A program made the translations under genes and the position numbers. Below are positions 9,109 through 19,240 of a stretch of 64,000 nucleotides of DNA, one piece after another; within the stretch, counting starts at the first letter, position 1; the number at the start of each line of letters is the position of its first letter. The stretch is from Endomicrobium sp. (GTDB lineage Bacteria > Elusimicrobiota > Endomicrobiia > Endomicrobiales > Endomicrobiaceae). The notes beneath the pieces are model-generated. The model made no database searches. It had not been told where the DNA came from and saw nothing but the letters and a program-made list of their open reading frames with translations. The stretch is taken from assembly GCA_031264105.1 (NCBI GenBank), contig JAISEM010000024.1, forward strand, positions 1 to 64,000, written 5' to 3'.

Positions 9109-10446
9109 ATGCGACTTTCAAAATCAACTCAGGTTCTAATTTTAATTCTTTTTATAATAACAGTATCAAGTTTTATTTTTCATTCTCCAATATATTCGTA
9201 TGATTTAATAACTGGTCTTAAAACTCCAGAATTTTCAATTATGTGGCCAGGAATGAGAATCTGTATAGAGCCAATTTACTCCTTTACGTTCTATGCGTTG
9301 ACTCTAAACAGAGATTTTTATAAGCCAATTATAATTTCTTGGTGTTTATGGATATCCGGCACGGTTTTAATTTACTGTTTTATTAGCGGGAAAACTATTT
9401 CTAAAAGTATATATAATTTTTTTTACTCTCTGGCTTTTTTAGCCTCGTTATTTTCTTTTGTTGCTCTAGTACCTATCGCTGGTCCTAAACTTTTAAAACC
9501 TGAAGGTTATATTGCTGTTGACACTCACTCTCATACAATAAGCTCGCATGATAATGTGTCTCCTGCAATGATAAGTTTAAAAGCTCATTTACGGCAAGGG
9601 TTTGATGCTTTTTTTAATACGGAACATAATCATACATTTGGATTTGATAAATTTCCTGAATATGCAAAGTTTAAAATTGTCTATCCGGGCGTACAAATTC
9701 AAACAGAAGATAGAATATCAATCGTTTTGTTATCTTCAAAAGAATTTAATGGACAAGACTACAAAAATTTAAGTTTAATAGATACTATAAAAAAAGCCCA
9801 TGAAAATAATATGTTTGTCATAGTGCCACACTGGTGGAAATGGCATAAATATAGCTTTGAAGAACTCAAAAATTTAGGAATAGATGGTTTTGAAGTCTAT
9901 AATTGTGGATATAGAAATTTTGACAGAAATGAACAGGTCTCTTTAATAAATTTTGCAAAAGGTAATAATTTAATGATGTTTGGCGTTACGGATTGGCATG
10001 GTTGGGGATATATGTCTGATGTTTGGACCGTTATGGAAGGTAGTGTGTCAGAAAATGTTGAAACAATAATTGCAGAAAAACCAACCACAAAAGTTATTTT
10101 ATACAGAAAGGAACAGTCAAAATCCGTTATAAGATTTATTTTTGAACCTTTTTATTTTTTTTATTGCTATATAAGCAATATTGAGTTTAAATATTTGTTA
10201 TCATTGCTCGTTTGGGTTACAGCGATATCTTTTATTTTTAAAAGTAATTTTCGAGGACATATAAAAAAATGCTTTGCTTTAACCATTTCAGTTTTTTATG
10301 CATACGGAATATTTTATTTTTATATAATCACAAGAAGTGTTGCCGATACAAATACAATCGTAATGAAGTCTGTAGTGCCGGTTATGACAGGGCTGTGTAT
10401 TTTATGGTTTATTTTGTGGAGGTGTAATGAGGATAAAAACCTGTAA
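9109..10446 (+). CDS. Membrane protein with PHP-type phosphoesterase domain
   Basis: Several TM helices; DTHSHTISSHDNVSP, FNTEHNH, WHGWGY metal-ligand motifs. Confidence 0.75.
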   Translation: MRLSKSTQVLILILFIITVSSFIFHSPIYSYDLITGLKTPEFSIMWPGMRICIEPIYSFTFYALTLNRDFYKPIIISWCLWISGTVLIYCFISGKTISKSIYNFFYSLAFLASLFSFVALVPIAGPKLLKPEGYIAVDTHSHTISSHDNVSPAMISLKAHLRQGFDAFFNTEHNHTFGFDKFPEYAKFKIVYPGVQIQTEDRISIVLLSSKEFNGQDYKNLSLIDTIKKAHENNMFVIVPHWWKWHKYSFEELKNLGIDGFEVYNCGYRNFDRNEQVSLINFAKGNNLMMFGVTDWHGWGYMSDVWTVMEGSVSENVETIIAEKPTTKVILYRKEQSKSVIRFIFEPFYFFYCYISNIEFKYLLSLLVWVTAISFIFKSNFRGHIKKCFALTISVFYAYGIFYFYIITRSVADTNTIVMKSVVPVMTGLCILWFILWRCNEDKNL

Positions 10447-11783
10447 GTTTTTCTTACAGAATGTTTTTATTGTCCTATTTTCTTTACCTATACTTTCAAC
10501 ATATGCCGTTTATGCAGATATTAATAAAGACTTAATATCTGCAATAAACAGAGACGACTATGAAAAGTTTACGCTGCTTATTGAAAATGGTGCAGACCCT
10601 AATGCAAAAGATGAAAGAGGTACGCCTGTGCTTTTGCTCACGCTAAATACTAAAAAAGAAGAGATGGCAAAAGCTCTTATATTAAAAGGCGCTAATGTTA
10701 ATGATAAATATGCTTTAGGTGTATCAGCTCTTTTTATAGCAATAAATCATAAATTAAATGAAGCTGCTAATCTTCTTATTGAATATGGAGCAGATATTTC
10801 TGGATCTTACCAAGACGGAACAAATATTTTAATGGTTGCTTCCAGACAAAATATGCTTGATATCATTGAAAAGATAGTAGAAAAAAAAGTTCTTGATATA
10901 AACTCTACGGATAAAAAAGGATTAACAGCTCTTACAATAGCTTTAAATGAAAAGAACTTAAAGGGTGCTTTGCTTCTTAGTCATTTAGGAGCTTTGCCAG
11001 CAAATCTTTTAGAAGCAACGATTATTTCAGATTTGGAATCAATTAAAAAGTTTGTTGATTCAAAAGCAGATTTAGAAATGCGAGATTCATCTGGAAACAC
11101 GCCTCTTATTTTTGCCTTTTTAAATAGTAATTATGAAGCAGCTTCTTATCTTTTAGAAAACAAATCCGATGCAAATGCCCAGAATAATAACGGTTTATAT
11201 CCAGCATTAATTTCTGCTATGAAAAGTGATAATTCCATGCTTTCTCTAGCATTAGAATATAATGCCGATGTTTTAATTAAAGATATTAATGGGATTAACT
11301 CCTCTATCATACGCTGTCTTTTTTGACAACTATGGTATGGTCGGCCAAATACTAGAATATAACAAGTCAGCTGGTGATATTGCCGATCAAAATGGTTGTA
11401 CTCCTTTAATTTTTGCCGTTGTAAAACCGGACAGAAAAATAGCTATAAGATTATTTGCTTTAGGAGTACGTCTAAACACAAAAAAATCTAGGAGTATTTT
11501 AAGTTCAGTTATAGGAGTAGGAGATATTGAACTTGCTAAAAAGTTAATCAGAAAAGGAGCAAGAGTAAATTTTAAAAATACCAGATGGACCCATCCTCTC
11601 CTTATGGCAATAAATAGAGATAATTTGGAAATTGTAAAACTGCTTATTTCCAGCAGGGCAAGTTTAGACGCAAAAGATGGAAATGGAGATACGGCTTTAG
11701 ATTATGCAAAGAAATATGCCGGAAAAGATCTTATGCGATTTTTATTAAAAAATAATGTATTAAATAAAGTTGAAAGAAAATAA
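10427..11783 (+). pseudogene. Ankyrin-repeat protein, frameshifted at about 11290
   Basis: ORFs 10427-11326 and 11289-11783 both encode ankyrin repeats; the repeat DINGLTPLSYAV is restored by removing one base in aatggGATTAACTCCT. Confidence 0.85.
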
Positions 11784-11800
11784 TATAAAAAAGGGAAAAT

Positions 11801-12265
11801 ATGATAAAAGAAATTTTTAGTTTTTTCTTTATTGATAGTGTTTTAAAGAAAGAAATATCTTTTTTGAAAACGATTCCATTATTTCATGGACTTTCAAACA
11901 GATCTCTTGCAAAAATTGCTTTAGTCGTTTTTAAAAGGACTTATTTGGCTGCGGAAAAAATTCACGAAAATAATAGCGAAGAGAATGTGGTTTATATTGT
12001 TAAAAGTGGTCGGGTAAAGCTTTCTTGTGGTGTTACAAGCAAAGTAGTGGAGCTTGGTGGTTTTTTTGGAGAAAGAGCTTTACTTGAAAATAACAAACGC
12101 ACATGCTCTGCAGAAGCTGTAAAAGACAGCGAACTTTACTTGATATACTGTGCCAAGCTTGAAGATATGTTTGAATCAAATAGTAAGATTGGGTTAATAA
12201 TAATGAAAAATTTGGCTTCTATGTTTGCGTCAAGATTAAAATGCTCTGAGGTTGAAGGAGCTTAA
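11801..12265 (+). CDS. Cyclic-nucleotide-binding (Crp-like effector) domain protein, no obvious HTH
   Basis: IPLFHGLSNRSLAKIALVVFKRTY, GGFFGERALLENNKRTCSAEAV. Confidence 0.8.
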   Translation: MIKEIFSFFFIDSVLKKEISFLKTIPLFHGLSNRSLAKIALVVFKRTYLAAEKIHENNSEENVVYIVKSGRVKLSCGVTSKVVELGGFFGERALLENNKRTCSAEAVKDSELYLIYCAKLEDMFESNSKIGLIIMKNLASMFASRLKCSEVEGA

Positions 12266-13300
12266 ATGAGCGAGAGTACAAAAAACAGGATATTCGTTAT
12301 TTTAATACTTCTGTTTTTAGGCAGTTGTTTATTTTTGTATTTAGCAAGAGCTATTCTTGCCCCGTTTCTCATAGCAGCTTTTATAACTTATCTAATTTCT
12401 CCTCTTGTTACGCATGTGCAATCTTTTGGATACAAGAGGATTATTGGTGTCGTTATAGTTTCTATTATTCTCATTTCAATATTTGCAGGAGTTCTAATAA
12501 TTCTTGTTCCAATTTTAATAAATGAAATTGAAAGTTTTCAGTTTAATGCGGATCAATATTACGAACCTATTTCTAATTATGTAAGTGCTGTGAGATTAAA
12601 ACTTGAAACTTCTTTCCCTATATTGCAAAAATTCGATATTCCAAATGTGGTTATATCCGAATCAAAAGATTTTATATTGTATAGGATTGAGCAAATTCCG
12701 AATTATCTTATGAGTATGTTCTCAATTTTTACAATCATAGTTTTGATACCTATGATTGTATTTTTTATGTTACTTGGTGGAGGCAAAAGCTTAAAATCTC
12801 TTTTAGGATTATTCCCTCCAAATTATGTAGAAATGGTTTTATCAATAGTTTATAGAGTAGATTCTATTTTTGGCAGATACGTAAGAGGTCAACTTATAGA
12901 AGCATTTTTTGTAGGAAGCATGTCTGCTCTATCTTTAAGTATACTAAACGTCAATTTTGCTTTGCTTATTGGTACTATTGCAGGTATTGCAAACCTTATA
13001 CCATATTTGGGACCTATTGTGGGTCTTACTCTAGCTGTCGGAGTGGGCGCTGTACAATACCAAACTTTTGCTATAGTTATTAAAATAGCTATAGTATATG
13101 CTTTTATAAAATTTTTAGATGACAATTTTATACAACCTTTAGTTGTTGGATATAATGTAAATTTAGGACCTGTTAGTATGGTTTTTGCAATGCTCGCAGG
13201 CGGACATGTTTTTGGATTTTTAGGTGTGGTTTTTGCTGTTCCTATAGCTGCTATATTCAAATCCGTTTCTATAATGTTAGTAAAAAAAAGATATTCATAA
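12266..13300 (+). CDS. AI-2E/PerM family transporter
   Basis: Multi-TM, LIGTIAGIANLIPYLGPIVG, DDNFIQPLVVG motifs. Confidence 0.9.
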   Translation: MSESTKNRIFVILILLFLGSCLFLYLARAILAPFLIAAFITYLISPLVTHVQSFGYKRIIGVVIVSIILISIFAGVLIILVPILINEIESFQFNADQYYEPISNYVSAVRLKLETSFPILQKFDIPNVVISESKDFILYRIEQIPNYLMSMFSIFTIIVLIPMIVFFMLLGGGKSLKSLLGLFPPNYVEMVLSIVYRVDSIFGRYVRGQLIEAFFVGSMSALSLSILNVNFALLIGTIAGIANLIPYLGPIVGLTLAVGVGAVQYQTFAIVIKIAIVYAFIKFLDDNFIQPLVVGYNVNLGPVSMVFAMLAGGHVFGFLGVVFAVPIAAIFKSVSIMLVKKRYS

Positions 13301-13320
13301 AATTACTTAGGTAGATGTGC

Positions 13321-13979
13321 GTGAAGAAACTATTTATAGTTTGTCTACTGCTTTTGATTTGTTCCTCTAAAAGTAATGCTTTAGAATTGCCAGATTTAAA
13401 ACTTCTTAAATTAAATTGCAAGGCTATTAAAATAGCTGATTCTAAAGGGAATAGATTCTTATGTTACGTTATTGGAGAACAATAGATAAAAACTCAAATA
13501 TGTCTGATATCTATGTTTATGAAAAATATGCGATTGTTCAATATAATTACGACAATGATCAGAAAGAAGACTGTATTGTTTGTTATTCATTTGATAAAAA
13601 CATAAATTTTTCTAATTACCGAATAAAAGGTAAGAAAATTTTCTATCAAAGTTGTAAAGGTGAAAGCTGGCATGTTATGGGCATAAGAGACAATTCATAT
13701 TTTTAGATGGAGGAACAGTTCTTACGGTGAGAAAGTTAGAAGTTATAAATTTAATTTCCAAAGAATGGTTTATAACGGAGCATGGATGGTGTCAATAGCA
13801 AAAACAAGATAGATTTAATAAATAAAAGTGAAGTTGTTGTTTATAAACTTGAGTCTAGTGTTAAAATAAATGAAGATTCATATAACAATACTTTGCATAC
13901 TTTGCATGCTTTTGCTTTAAACTTGCATAATTGCGATGTTAGAGATTTAGGTAATACCGTTTCGTTTATCGGTAATTAG
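13321..13979 (+). pseudogene. Secreted hypothetical protein, multiply frameshifted
   Basis: GTG start with signal peptide VKKLFIVCLLLLICSSKSNA; reading frame moves through ORFs 13461-13706 and 13782-13979. Confidence 0.7.
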
Positions 13980-14017
13980 ATTTTTATCAGCGCTTATAAT
14001 GACAATAGGAGATATTT

Positions 14018-14980
14018 ATGGCAAAGAGACTAGGTGTTATAACTTCCGGCGGTGATGCTCCAGGTATGAATGCAGCTATTAGAGCTGTAGTAAGACAAGG
14101 GATTGCTTCAGGTTATTTAATGGTTGGCGTAAAAAGAGGTTTTAGGGGTTTCCTTGAAGATGAATATGTAAACCTTACTGCTCGTTCTGTAAGCGGTATA
14201 ATAAATTCTGGTGGGACAATGCTTCATACAGGAAGATGTCCTGAAATGAAAACAAAAACAGGTATGAATAGAGCTATTAAAGCTATAAAAGAGCTTGAGC
14301 TAGGAGGTTTAATAATTATTGGCGGCGACGGCTCTTTGGCCGCAGGAAATGCGCTTTCAAAGCAAGGTATAAAAGTTATGAATATAGCAGCTTCAATAGA
14401 CAATGATATTTATGGAACTGATGAAACAATAGGATATGATACAGCTTTAAATACAGCAGTTGAATCTATAGACAAGATAAGAGATACGGCTACAAGCCAT
14501 GATAGAATTTTTGTTGTTGAAATTATGGGTAGAGAACATGGTTTTTTAACGGCAGATGTAGGTCTTGCTGCAGGGTGTGAGTTTATAATAGTCCCTGAAA
14601 TGGGTACGGATTTTCATAAACTTGCAAAAGGACTTAAAGAAGGGAAAGAAAAAGGGAAAACTTCAGAAATTATAGCTTTTGCTGAAGGATGCGGATCTTC
14701 TTGCGAGTTTGGATATAAAATTGAAAAACTCACTGGTCTTGAAGTAAGAGTAAGTACTTTGGGGTATATACAACGTGGTGGAAGACCGACGGCAAGAACA
14801 AGAATACTTGCTTCAAAATTTGGTCATGCGGCAATAGACTTGTTTCACAAAGGAAAGATAAATCAACTTGTTGGCATAACAAACGGAAACGTTTCTGCTG
14901 TACCTATAAACCGTGCTATAAGTCTGGAAAAGAAATTTGACGATAAAACGTTTAAAGTATTGAAAACCTTGTCAGTTTGA
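14018..14980 (+). CDS. pfkA: 6-phosphofructokinase
   Basis: TSGGDAPGMNAAIRAVVR, IIIGGDGSLAAGNAL, DNDIYGTDETIGYDTA, EIMGREHG. Confidence 0.95.
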   Translation: MAKRLGVITSGGDAPGMNAAIRAVVRQGIASGYLMVGVKRGFRGFLEDEYVNLTARSVSGIINSGGTMLHTGRCPEMKTKTGMNRAIKAIKELELGGLIIIGGDGSLAAGNALSKQGIKVMNIAASIDNDIYGTDETIGYDTALNTAVESIDKIRDTATSHDRIFVVEIMGREHGFLTADVGLAAGCEFIIVPEMGTDFHKLAKGLKEGKEKGKTSEIIAFAEGCGSSCEFGYKIEKLTGLEVRVSTLGYIQRGGRPTARTRILASKFGHAAIDLFHKGKINQLVGITNGNVSAVPINRAISLEKKFDDKTFKVLKTLSV

Positions 14981-15029
14981 CCAATAATATGTAAAATGAT
15001 CATAAGATTATTTGTAATCTTGTCTTCTT

Positions 15030-15054
15030 AAAGCCAGGCATACGGTGCCGGTTT
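15030..15054 (+). terminator. Possible intrinsic terminator after pfkA
   Basis: AAAGCCAGGCA-tacgg-TGCCGGTTT imperfect GC-rich stem followed by a T/G-rich stretch. Confidence 0.45.
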
Positions 15055-15094
15055 GTTGTTTGCGATATTAATATTTAAAGGAAATAATAGATAG

Positions 15095-16261
15095 ATGAAA
15101 GGCGTTTTGGGCAAAATTAAGCGTGGAACAAACGAAATTATTCCTATTGAAGATCTTGAAGAAAAGCTTTCTTCAGGTAAAAAACTAAGAGTAAAGCTTG
15201 GTGTTGATCCAACCGCTCCAGATTTGCATTTGGGTCATACTGTAATTATAAATAAGTTAAAAACATTTCAAGATTTAGGTCATCAAATAGTATTTTTAAT
15301 CGGTGATTTTACTGCAAGAATAGGAGATCCGTCGGGTAGATCTGAGACTCGCCTTATTATGACAGAAGAACAGATTCAAAAGAATATAAAAACATACACT
15401 GATCAAGTTTTTAAAATATTGGATAGAAAAAAAACGGAAGTTGTTTATAACAGCAAATGGCTTGGCGAGCTTGGGATAAACGGACTTTTGAACCTTGCGG
15501 CAAAAAGCACAGTGGCTCAAATGCTTGTAAGAGATGACTTTGAAAAGCGTTATAAGGAAGATAGACCAATAAGTATCGTAGAGTTCTTATACCCTTTGCT
15601 TCAAGCGTACGACTCTGTAGCGTTAAAAGCTGATGTAGAGCTTGGCGGAAATGATCAGAAGTTTAATTTGCTTTTAGGAAGAGAAATTCAAAGAGATTAC
15701 GGAATTAAAGAGCCTCAAACAGTAATTACCATGCCTCTTTTAGAGGGGACAGATGGCGTCAAGAAGATGTCAAAGTCTTATAATAATTATATAGCTTTAA
15801 ACGACACTCCAAAAGATACGTTTGGAAAGATAATGTCAATTTCTGACGAACTCATGTGTAAATATTACGAACTTCTTACTCAAGAAGATTTAAATACTAT
15901 TAAGAGTATGCATCCTAAAGAAGCAAAACTTGCCCTGGCCGAGCAAATTGTTGAAAGGTATCATGGTAAAGAGGCAGCTTTAAGAGAAAAAGAAGAATTT
16001 AATAAAGTGTTTGTCAAAAAAGATATTCCAGACGATACAGAAGAATATCTTGTTAATGATGCTACTTTAAAATTATCAGAGCTTCTTGTTAAAAGCGGTA
16101 TGGTTTCAAGCAAGAATGAGGCAAAGCGCCTTATAGAGCAGGGCGCAATAAAAATAGGTTCCCAAAAAGTTAAGGGCGATTTATCCCTTGATTTTTCTAA
16201 ATCTTTTATACTGCAAGCAGGTAAAAGAAAATTAAAAAAAATAATATCAAAAGAGAATTAA
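15095..16261 (+). CDS. tyrS: Tyrosyl-tRNA synthetase
   Basis: [36 protein letters not shown] signature, C-terminal S4 domain. Confidence 0.95.
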   Translation: MKGVLGKIKRGTNEIIPIEDLEEKLSSGKKLRVKLGVDPTAPDLHLGHTVIINKLKTFQDLGHQIVFLIGDFTARIGDPSGRSETRLIMTEEQIQKNIKTYTDQVFKILDRKKTEVVYNSKWLGELGINGLLNLAAKSTVAQMLVRDDFEKRYKEDRPISIVEFLYPLLQAYDSVALKADVELGGNDQKFNLLLGREIQRDYGIKEPQTVITMPLLEGTDGVKKMSKSYNNYIALNDTPKDTFGKIMSISDELMCKYYELLTQEDLNTIKSMHPKEAKLALAEQIVERYHGKEAALREKEEFNKVFVKKDIPDDTEEYLVNDATLKLSELLVKSGMVSSKNEAKRLIEQGAIKIGSQKVKGDLSLDFSKSFILQAGKRKLKKIISKEN

Positions 16262-16265
16262 AATA

Positions 16266-16296
16266 AATACAAAATCAATCAAAATTGATTTGTATT
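16266..16296 (+). terminator. Hairpin after tyrS
   Basis: AATACAAAATCAAT-caaa-ATTGATTTGTATT, one bulged base. Confidence 0.35.
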
Positions 16297-16319
16297 ATAG
16301 AAAAATATGAGAGGTAGTT

Positions 16320-16922
16320 ATGAGCTTTAAGAAAACAGCGGTATATTTTTTAATGGGAATTTTTGCAGTTGGACTTTTTGCATGTTCTGGCCCTCAAGTA
16401 ACAAGAGTAGATGACAATGAAGAAATTGATTTAAGCGGCGATTGGAACGATACTGATTCTAATCAGGTTGCTCAAGAGATGATTACAGATTCTTTTGCAA
16501 GCAAATGGGTGGAAGACTATAAAATGGCAAATGGAAGAAAGCCTAAAGTTATAGTTGGCTCTGTATTAAATAAAGCTGAAGAGCATATAAGCACTGAAAC
16601 ATTTATAAAAGATCTTGAAAGAAGCTTTATAAATTCAGGAAAAGTAACTTTTGTAGCTTCAAAATCTCAAAGAAATGAAATAAGAGAAGAAAGAGAAGAT
16701 CAATCTCTTAATTCCAAAAATGCAAAGAAGAAAGGTAATGAATCAGCTGCTGATTTCATGTTGAAAGGTCAAATAAATTCTATATTTGATGCCAATAAGA
16801 AAGCTCGACTTAAATATTACCAGATTGAGCTTGAGTTGATTGATTTGGAAAATAACGAAACTGTATGGATAGGTCAGAAGAAAATAAAGAAAGTCGTTTC
16901 TAAGAAAAAGTATAAAGTTTAA
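16320..16922 (+). CDS. Penicillin-binding protein activator LpoB-like lipoprotein
   Basis: Lipobox LFACSG; KPKVIVGSVLNKAEEHISTETFIKDLERSFINSGKVTFV. Confidence 0.85.
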   Translation: MSFKKTAVYFLMGIFAVGLFACSGPQVTRVDDNEEIDLSGDWNDTDSNQVAQEMITDSFASKWVEDYKMANGRKPKVIVGSVLNKAEEHISTETFIKDLERSFINSGKVTFVASKSQRNEIREEREDQSLNSKNAKKKGNESAADFMLKGQINSIFDANKKARLKYYQIELELIDLENNETVWIGQKKIKKVVSKKKYKV

Positions 16923-16936
16923 ATAATTATAATTAA

Positions 16937-18382
16937 ATGGGCAATTTTAAGATGAGTAAAAATATTCGCATGCTCATCGTTGCGGCAAGTGCAAACATTG
17001 CCGCAACGATGAGCGGTTGTGGTTCTAATCTTACTGGATACTACTCAAAACTGAGAACAAAAATAGACAGCGGTGATTATGTCTCAGCAGCTAAATTTGT
17101 TGATAAATCTGAGGGCGAGTACGGGTCTAAAAATATCCTTATGTATTATCTAGATTCTGGCGTTGTTAATCACCTTGCAAAAGATTACGAAAAGAGCGCA
17201 AAAAAGTTTGAGCTTGCAAAAGGCAAGTTTCGTCAATACGAGCAAAAGAGTGTAACTACAGGCGTTAGCTCGATGCTTATAAACGACGATGTAATGCCGT
17301 ATTATGGAAAAGATTTTGAAAGAGTTCATGTTTGTGCATTTGAATCTTTAGACTATGCTTTGTCAGGACGTGACGACGACGCTGTTGTAGAGGCGCGTCA
17401 GATAGATTCTCTTTTTAAAAACTTTGCTGTTGAGTCTAATTATAAAAATTTTTATAAAGATGATGGCTTTGTAAGATATTTCGCAGGTCTTATATATGAA
17501 AATGCAGGCTATCTTAACGATGCTTTCATTTCTTACTCAATGGCGTTAAAAGCTTATAAAAATGGAGCGGCTAAAGTTGCCATTCCTAAAGATTTAATTG
17601 ATGATGCATATACATCTGCACTTCTTCTTGGGATGCCAGATAAAGCCAGTGAAATTAAAAAGAATTTCCCTCGAGCAAAAGAACGAGTTATTCCAGAAAA
17701 ATGTGGAGAGTGCATATTGTTTGACTACAATGGATTTGTTCCTGAGAAAGTTGAAACAGCTATAGAATTTGCTCTTGCTGACATGTGGGCTTATGTCGAT
17801 GTTGCCGATTTAGGCAGTAAAGATATAGATATAGCTGACTTTGAAAAAGCGAAATCTATAGGTATAGCTGCATTTGCAAGGGATTATGTTAAAGTTGCAT
17901 TCCCAAAATATAGAGATTTTGACAATAGAATAGCTTCTTTTAGAGTTAAACACGAGAATCGCCAAGAACAAAGTGTTTTAACTCAGGATTTAGGAAAAAT
18001 TGCAAAAGCATGTTTAAATGACGATACGGCAAAAGTTTATGCCAAGACTTTATCAAGAGCAGCAATTAAGTACATTATAAGCAGAGCTGTATCTAAAGAA
18101 CTTGGCAAACAAGGGGGCAATGATGTTGAGCAGTTTTCCCAAGGACTTTTGAATATGTTTAGTGTTGCAACGTCTTCAGTTGATAGGCGTGCATGGAATA
18201 CTTTGCCAGACACAATCCTTATGTCAAGATTTTTCCTGCTAGAAGGAGTACATTCTTTAAAAGTTGATTTTATAGATAAAAAAGGTAAAGTTATAGAATC
18301 GCAGGATATTGAAGTTAATATTGTATCTGGGAAGAAAAATTTTGTTTTTGTAAGAAGTTCGGCAATACATTGGAAAGAATAA
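16937..18382 (+). CDS. COG3014-type lipoprotein, TPR-like
   Basis: Lipobox MSGCGS, TPR-like helices; adjacent to an LpoB-like gene. Confidence 0.7.
   Translation: MGNFKMSKNIRMLIVAASANIAATMSGCGSNLTGYYSKLRTKIDSGDYVSAAKFVDKSEGEYGSKNILMYYLDSGVVNHLAKDYEKSAKKFELAKGKFRQYEQKSVTTGVSSMLINDDVMPYYGKDFERVHVCAFESLDYALSGRDDDAVVEARQIDSLFKNFAVESNYKNFYKDDGFVRYFAGLIYENAGYLNDAFISYSMALKAYKNGAAKVAIPKDLIDDAYTSALLLGMPDKASEIKKNFPRAKERVIPEKCGECILFDYNGFVPEKVETAIEFALADMWAYVDVADLGSKDIDIADFEKAKSIGIAAFARDYVKVAFPKYRDFDNRIASFRVKHENRQEQSVLTQDLGKIAKACLNDDTAKVYAKTLSRAAIKYIISRAVSKELGKQGGNDVEQFSQGLLNMFSVATSSVDRRAWNTLPDTILMSRFFLLEGVHSLKVDFIDKKGKVIESQDIEVNIVSGKKNFVFVRSSAIHWKE
16972..17014. repeat. Perfect 17-bp inverted repeat (9-nt loop) inside a coding region
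   Basis: GCTCATCGTTGCGGCAA-gtgcaaaca-TTGCCGCAACGATGAGC. Confidence 0.97.
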
Positions 18383-19240
18383 TTGAGGAACAAAATGTAC
18401 AAAATCGCGCGAAAGAAAGAAATAGGAAATAAAGTTCATAATCTTGAAATCTATGCTCCTGAAATTGCAAAAAATGCAAAAGCAGGACAATTTGTTATAT
18501 TTAGAATTGACGATAAAGGCGAAAGAGTTCCTCTTACAGTCGCTGGAACAAACCCACAAGAAGGATTGGTAAGAATAATATTCCAAGAAGTTGGAAAAAG
18601 TACGACCCAATTAGCGTCTCTTTGCGAAGGCGATTCTATTAGAGATTTTGTAGGGCCTTTGGGACATCCTACCGTTATAAAGAATTATGGTACAGTTGTA
18701 GCTGTTGCCGGAGGAGTTGGCGCGGCAGAGCTTTTACCTGTTATAAAAGAGCTAAAAAAAGCAGGAAATAAAGTTATAACTATAGTAGGTGCAAGATGCA
18801 AAGGCTTACTTATACTTGAAGAAGAACTTAAACAAGAAAGTGATAGCTTGCTTTTTGCAACAAATGACGGTACTTGTGGTATTAAAGGTTTTGTAACTGA
18901 CGTTTTAAAAGAAGTTATTAATACACAAAAACTAAATATAGTTTATGCTATAGGACCTGTTCCTATGATGAAAGAAGTTTCAGAACTTACAAAGGAAAAA
19001 CATATAGAAACGGTAGTTTCCTTAAACCCTATAATGCTTGACGGCACTGGAATGTGCGGAGCTTGCAGAGTTACTGTAGATGGTAAGACAAAGTTTGCTT
19101 GCGTTGATGGGCCAGAATTTGATGCTCATTGTGTTCATTGGGACGAGCTTTCTTCACGTTTAGATTTATTCAAAGATTTAGAGAAAGTTTCGCTTGATAA
19201 TTTTACTGCCAGCAGGGAGTGCAAATGCCACAAAAGGTAA
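18383..19240 (+). CDS. Sulfide dehydrogenase/NfnA-like FAD/NAD-binding, 2Fe-2S subunit
   Basis: VAVAGGVGAAELLPVIKELKKAGN; MLDGTGMCGACRVTVDGKTKFACVDGPEFDAHCVHWDEL. Confidence 0.85.
   Translation: MRNKMYKIARKKEIGNKVHNLEIYAPEIAKNAKAGQFVIFRIDDKGERVPLTVAGTNPQEGLVRIIFQEVGKSTTQLASLCEGDSIRDFVGPLGHPTVIKNYGTVVAVAGGVGAAELLPVIKELKKAGNKVITIVGARCKGLLILEEELKQESDSLLFATNDGTCGIKGFVTDVLKEVINTQKLNIVYAIGPVPMMKEVSELTKEKHIETVVSLNPIMLDGTGMCGACRVTVDGKTKFACVDGPEFDAHCVHWDELSSRLDLFKDLEKVSLDNFTASRECKCHKR

Noticed and set aside
19219-19240. Overlap of the two NfnAB-like genes
   Set aside because: Short overlaps are ordinary translational coupling.
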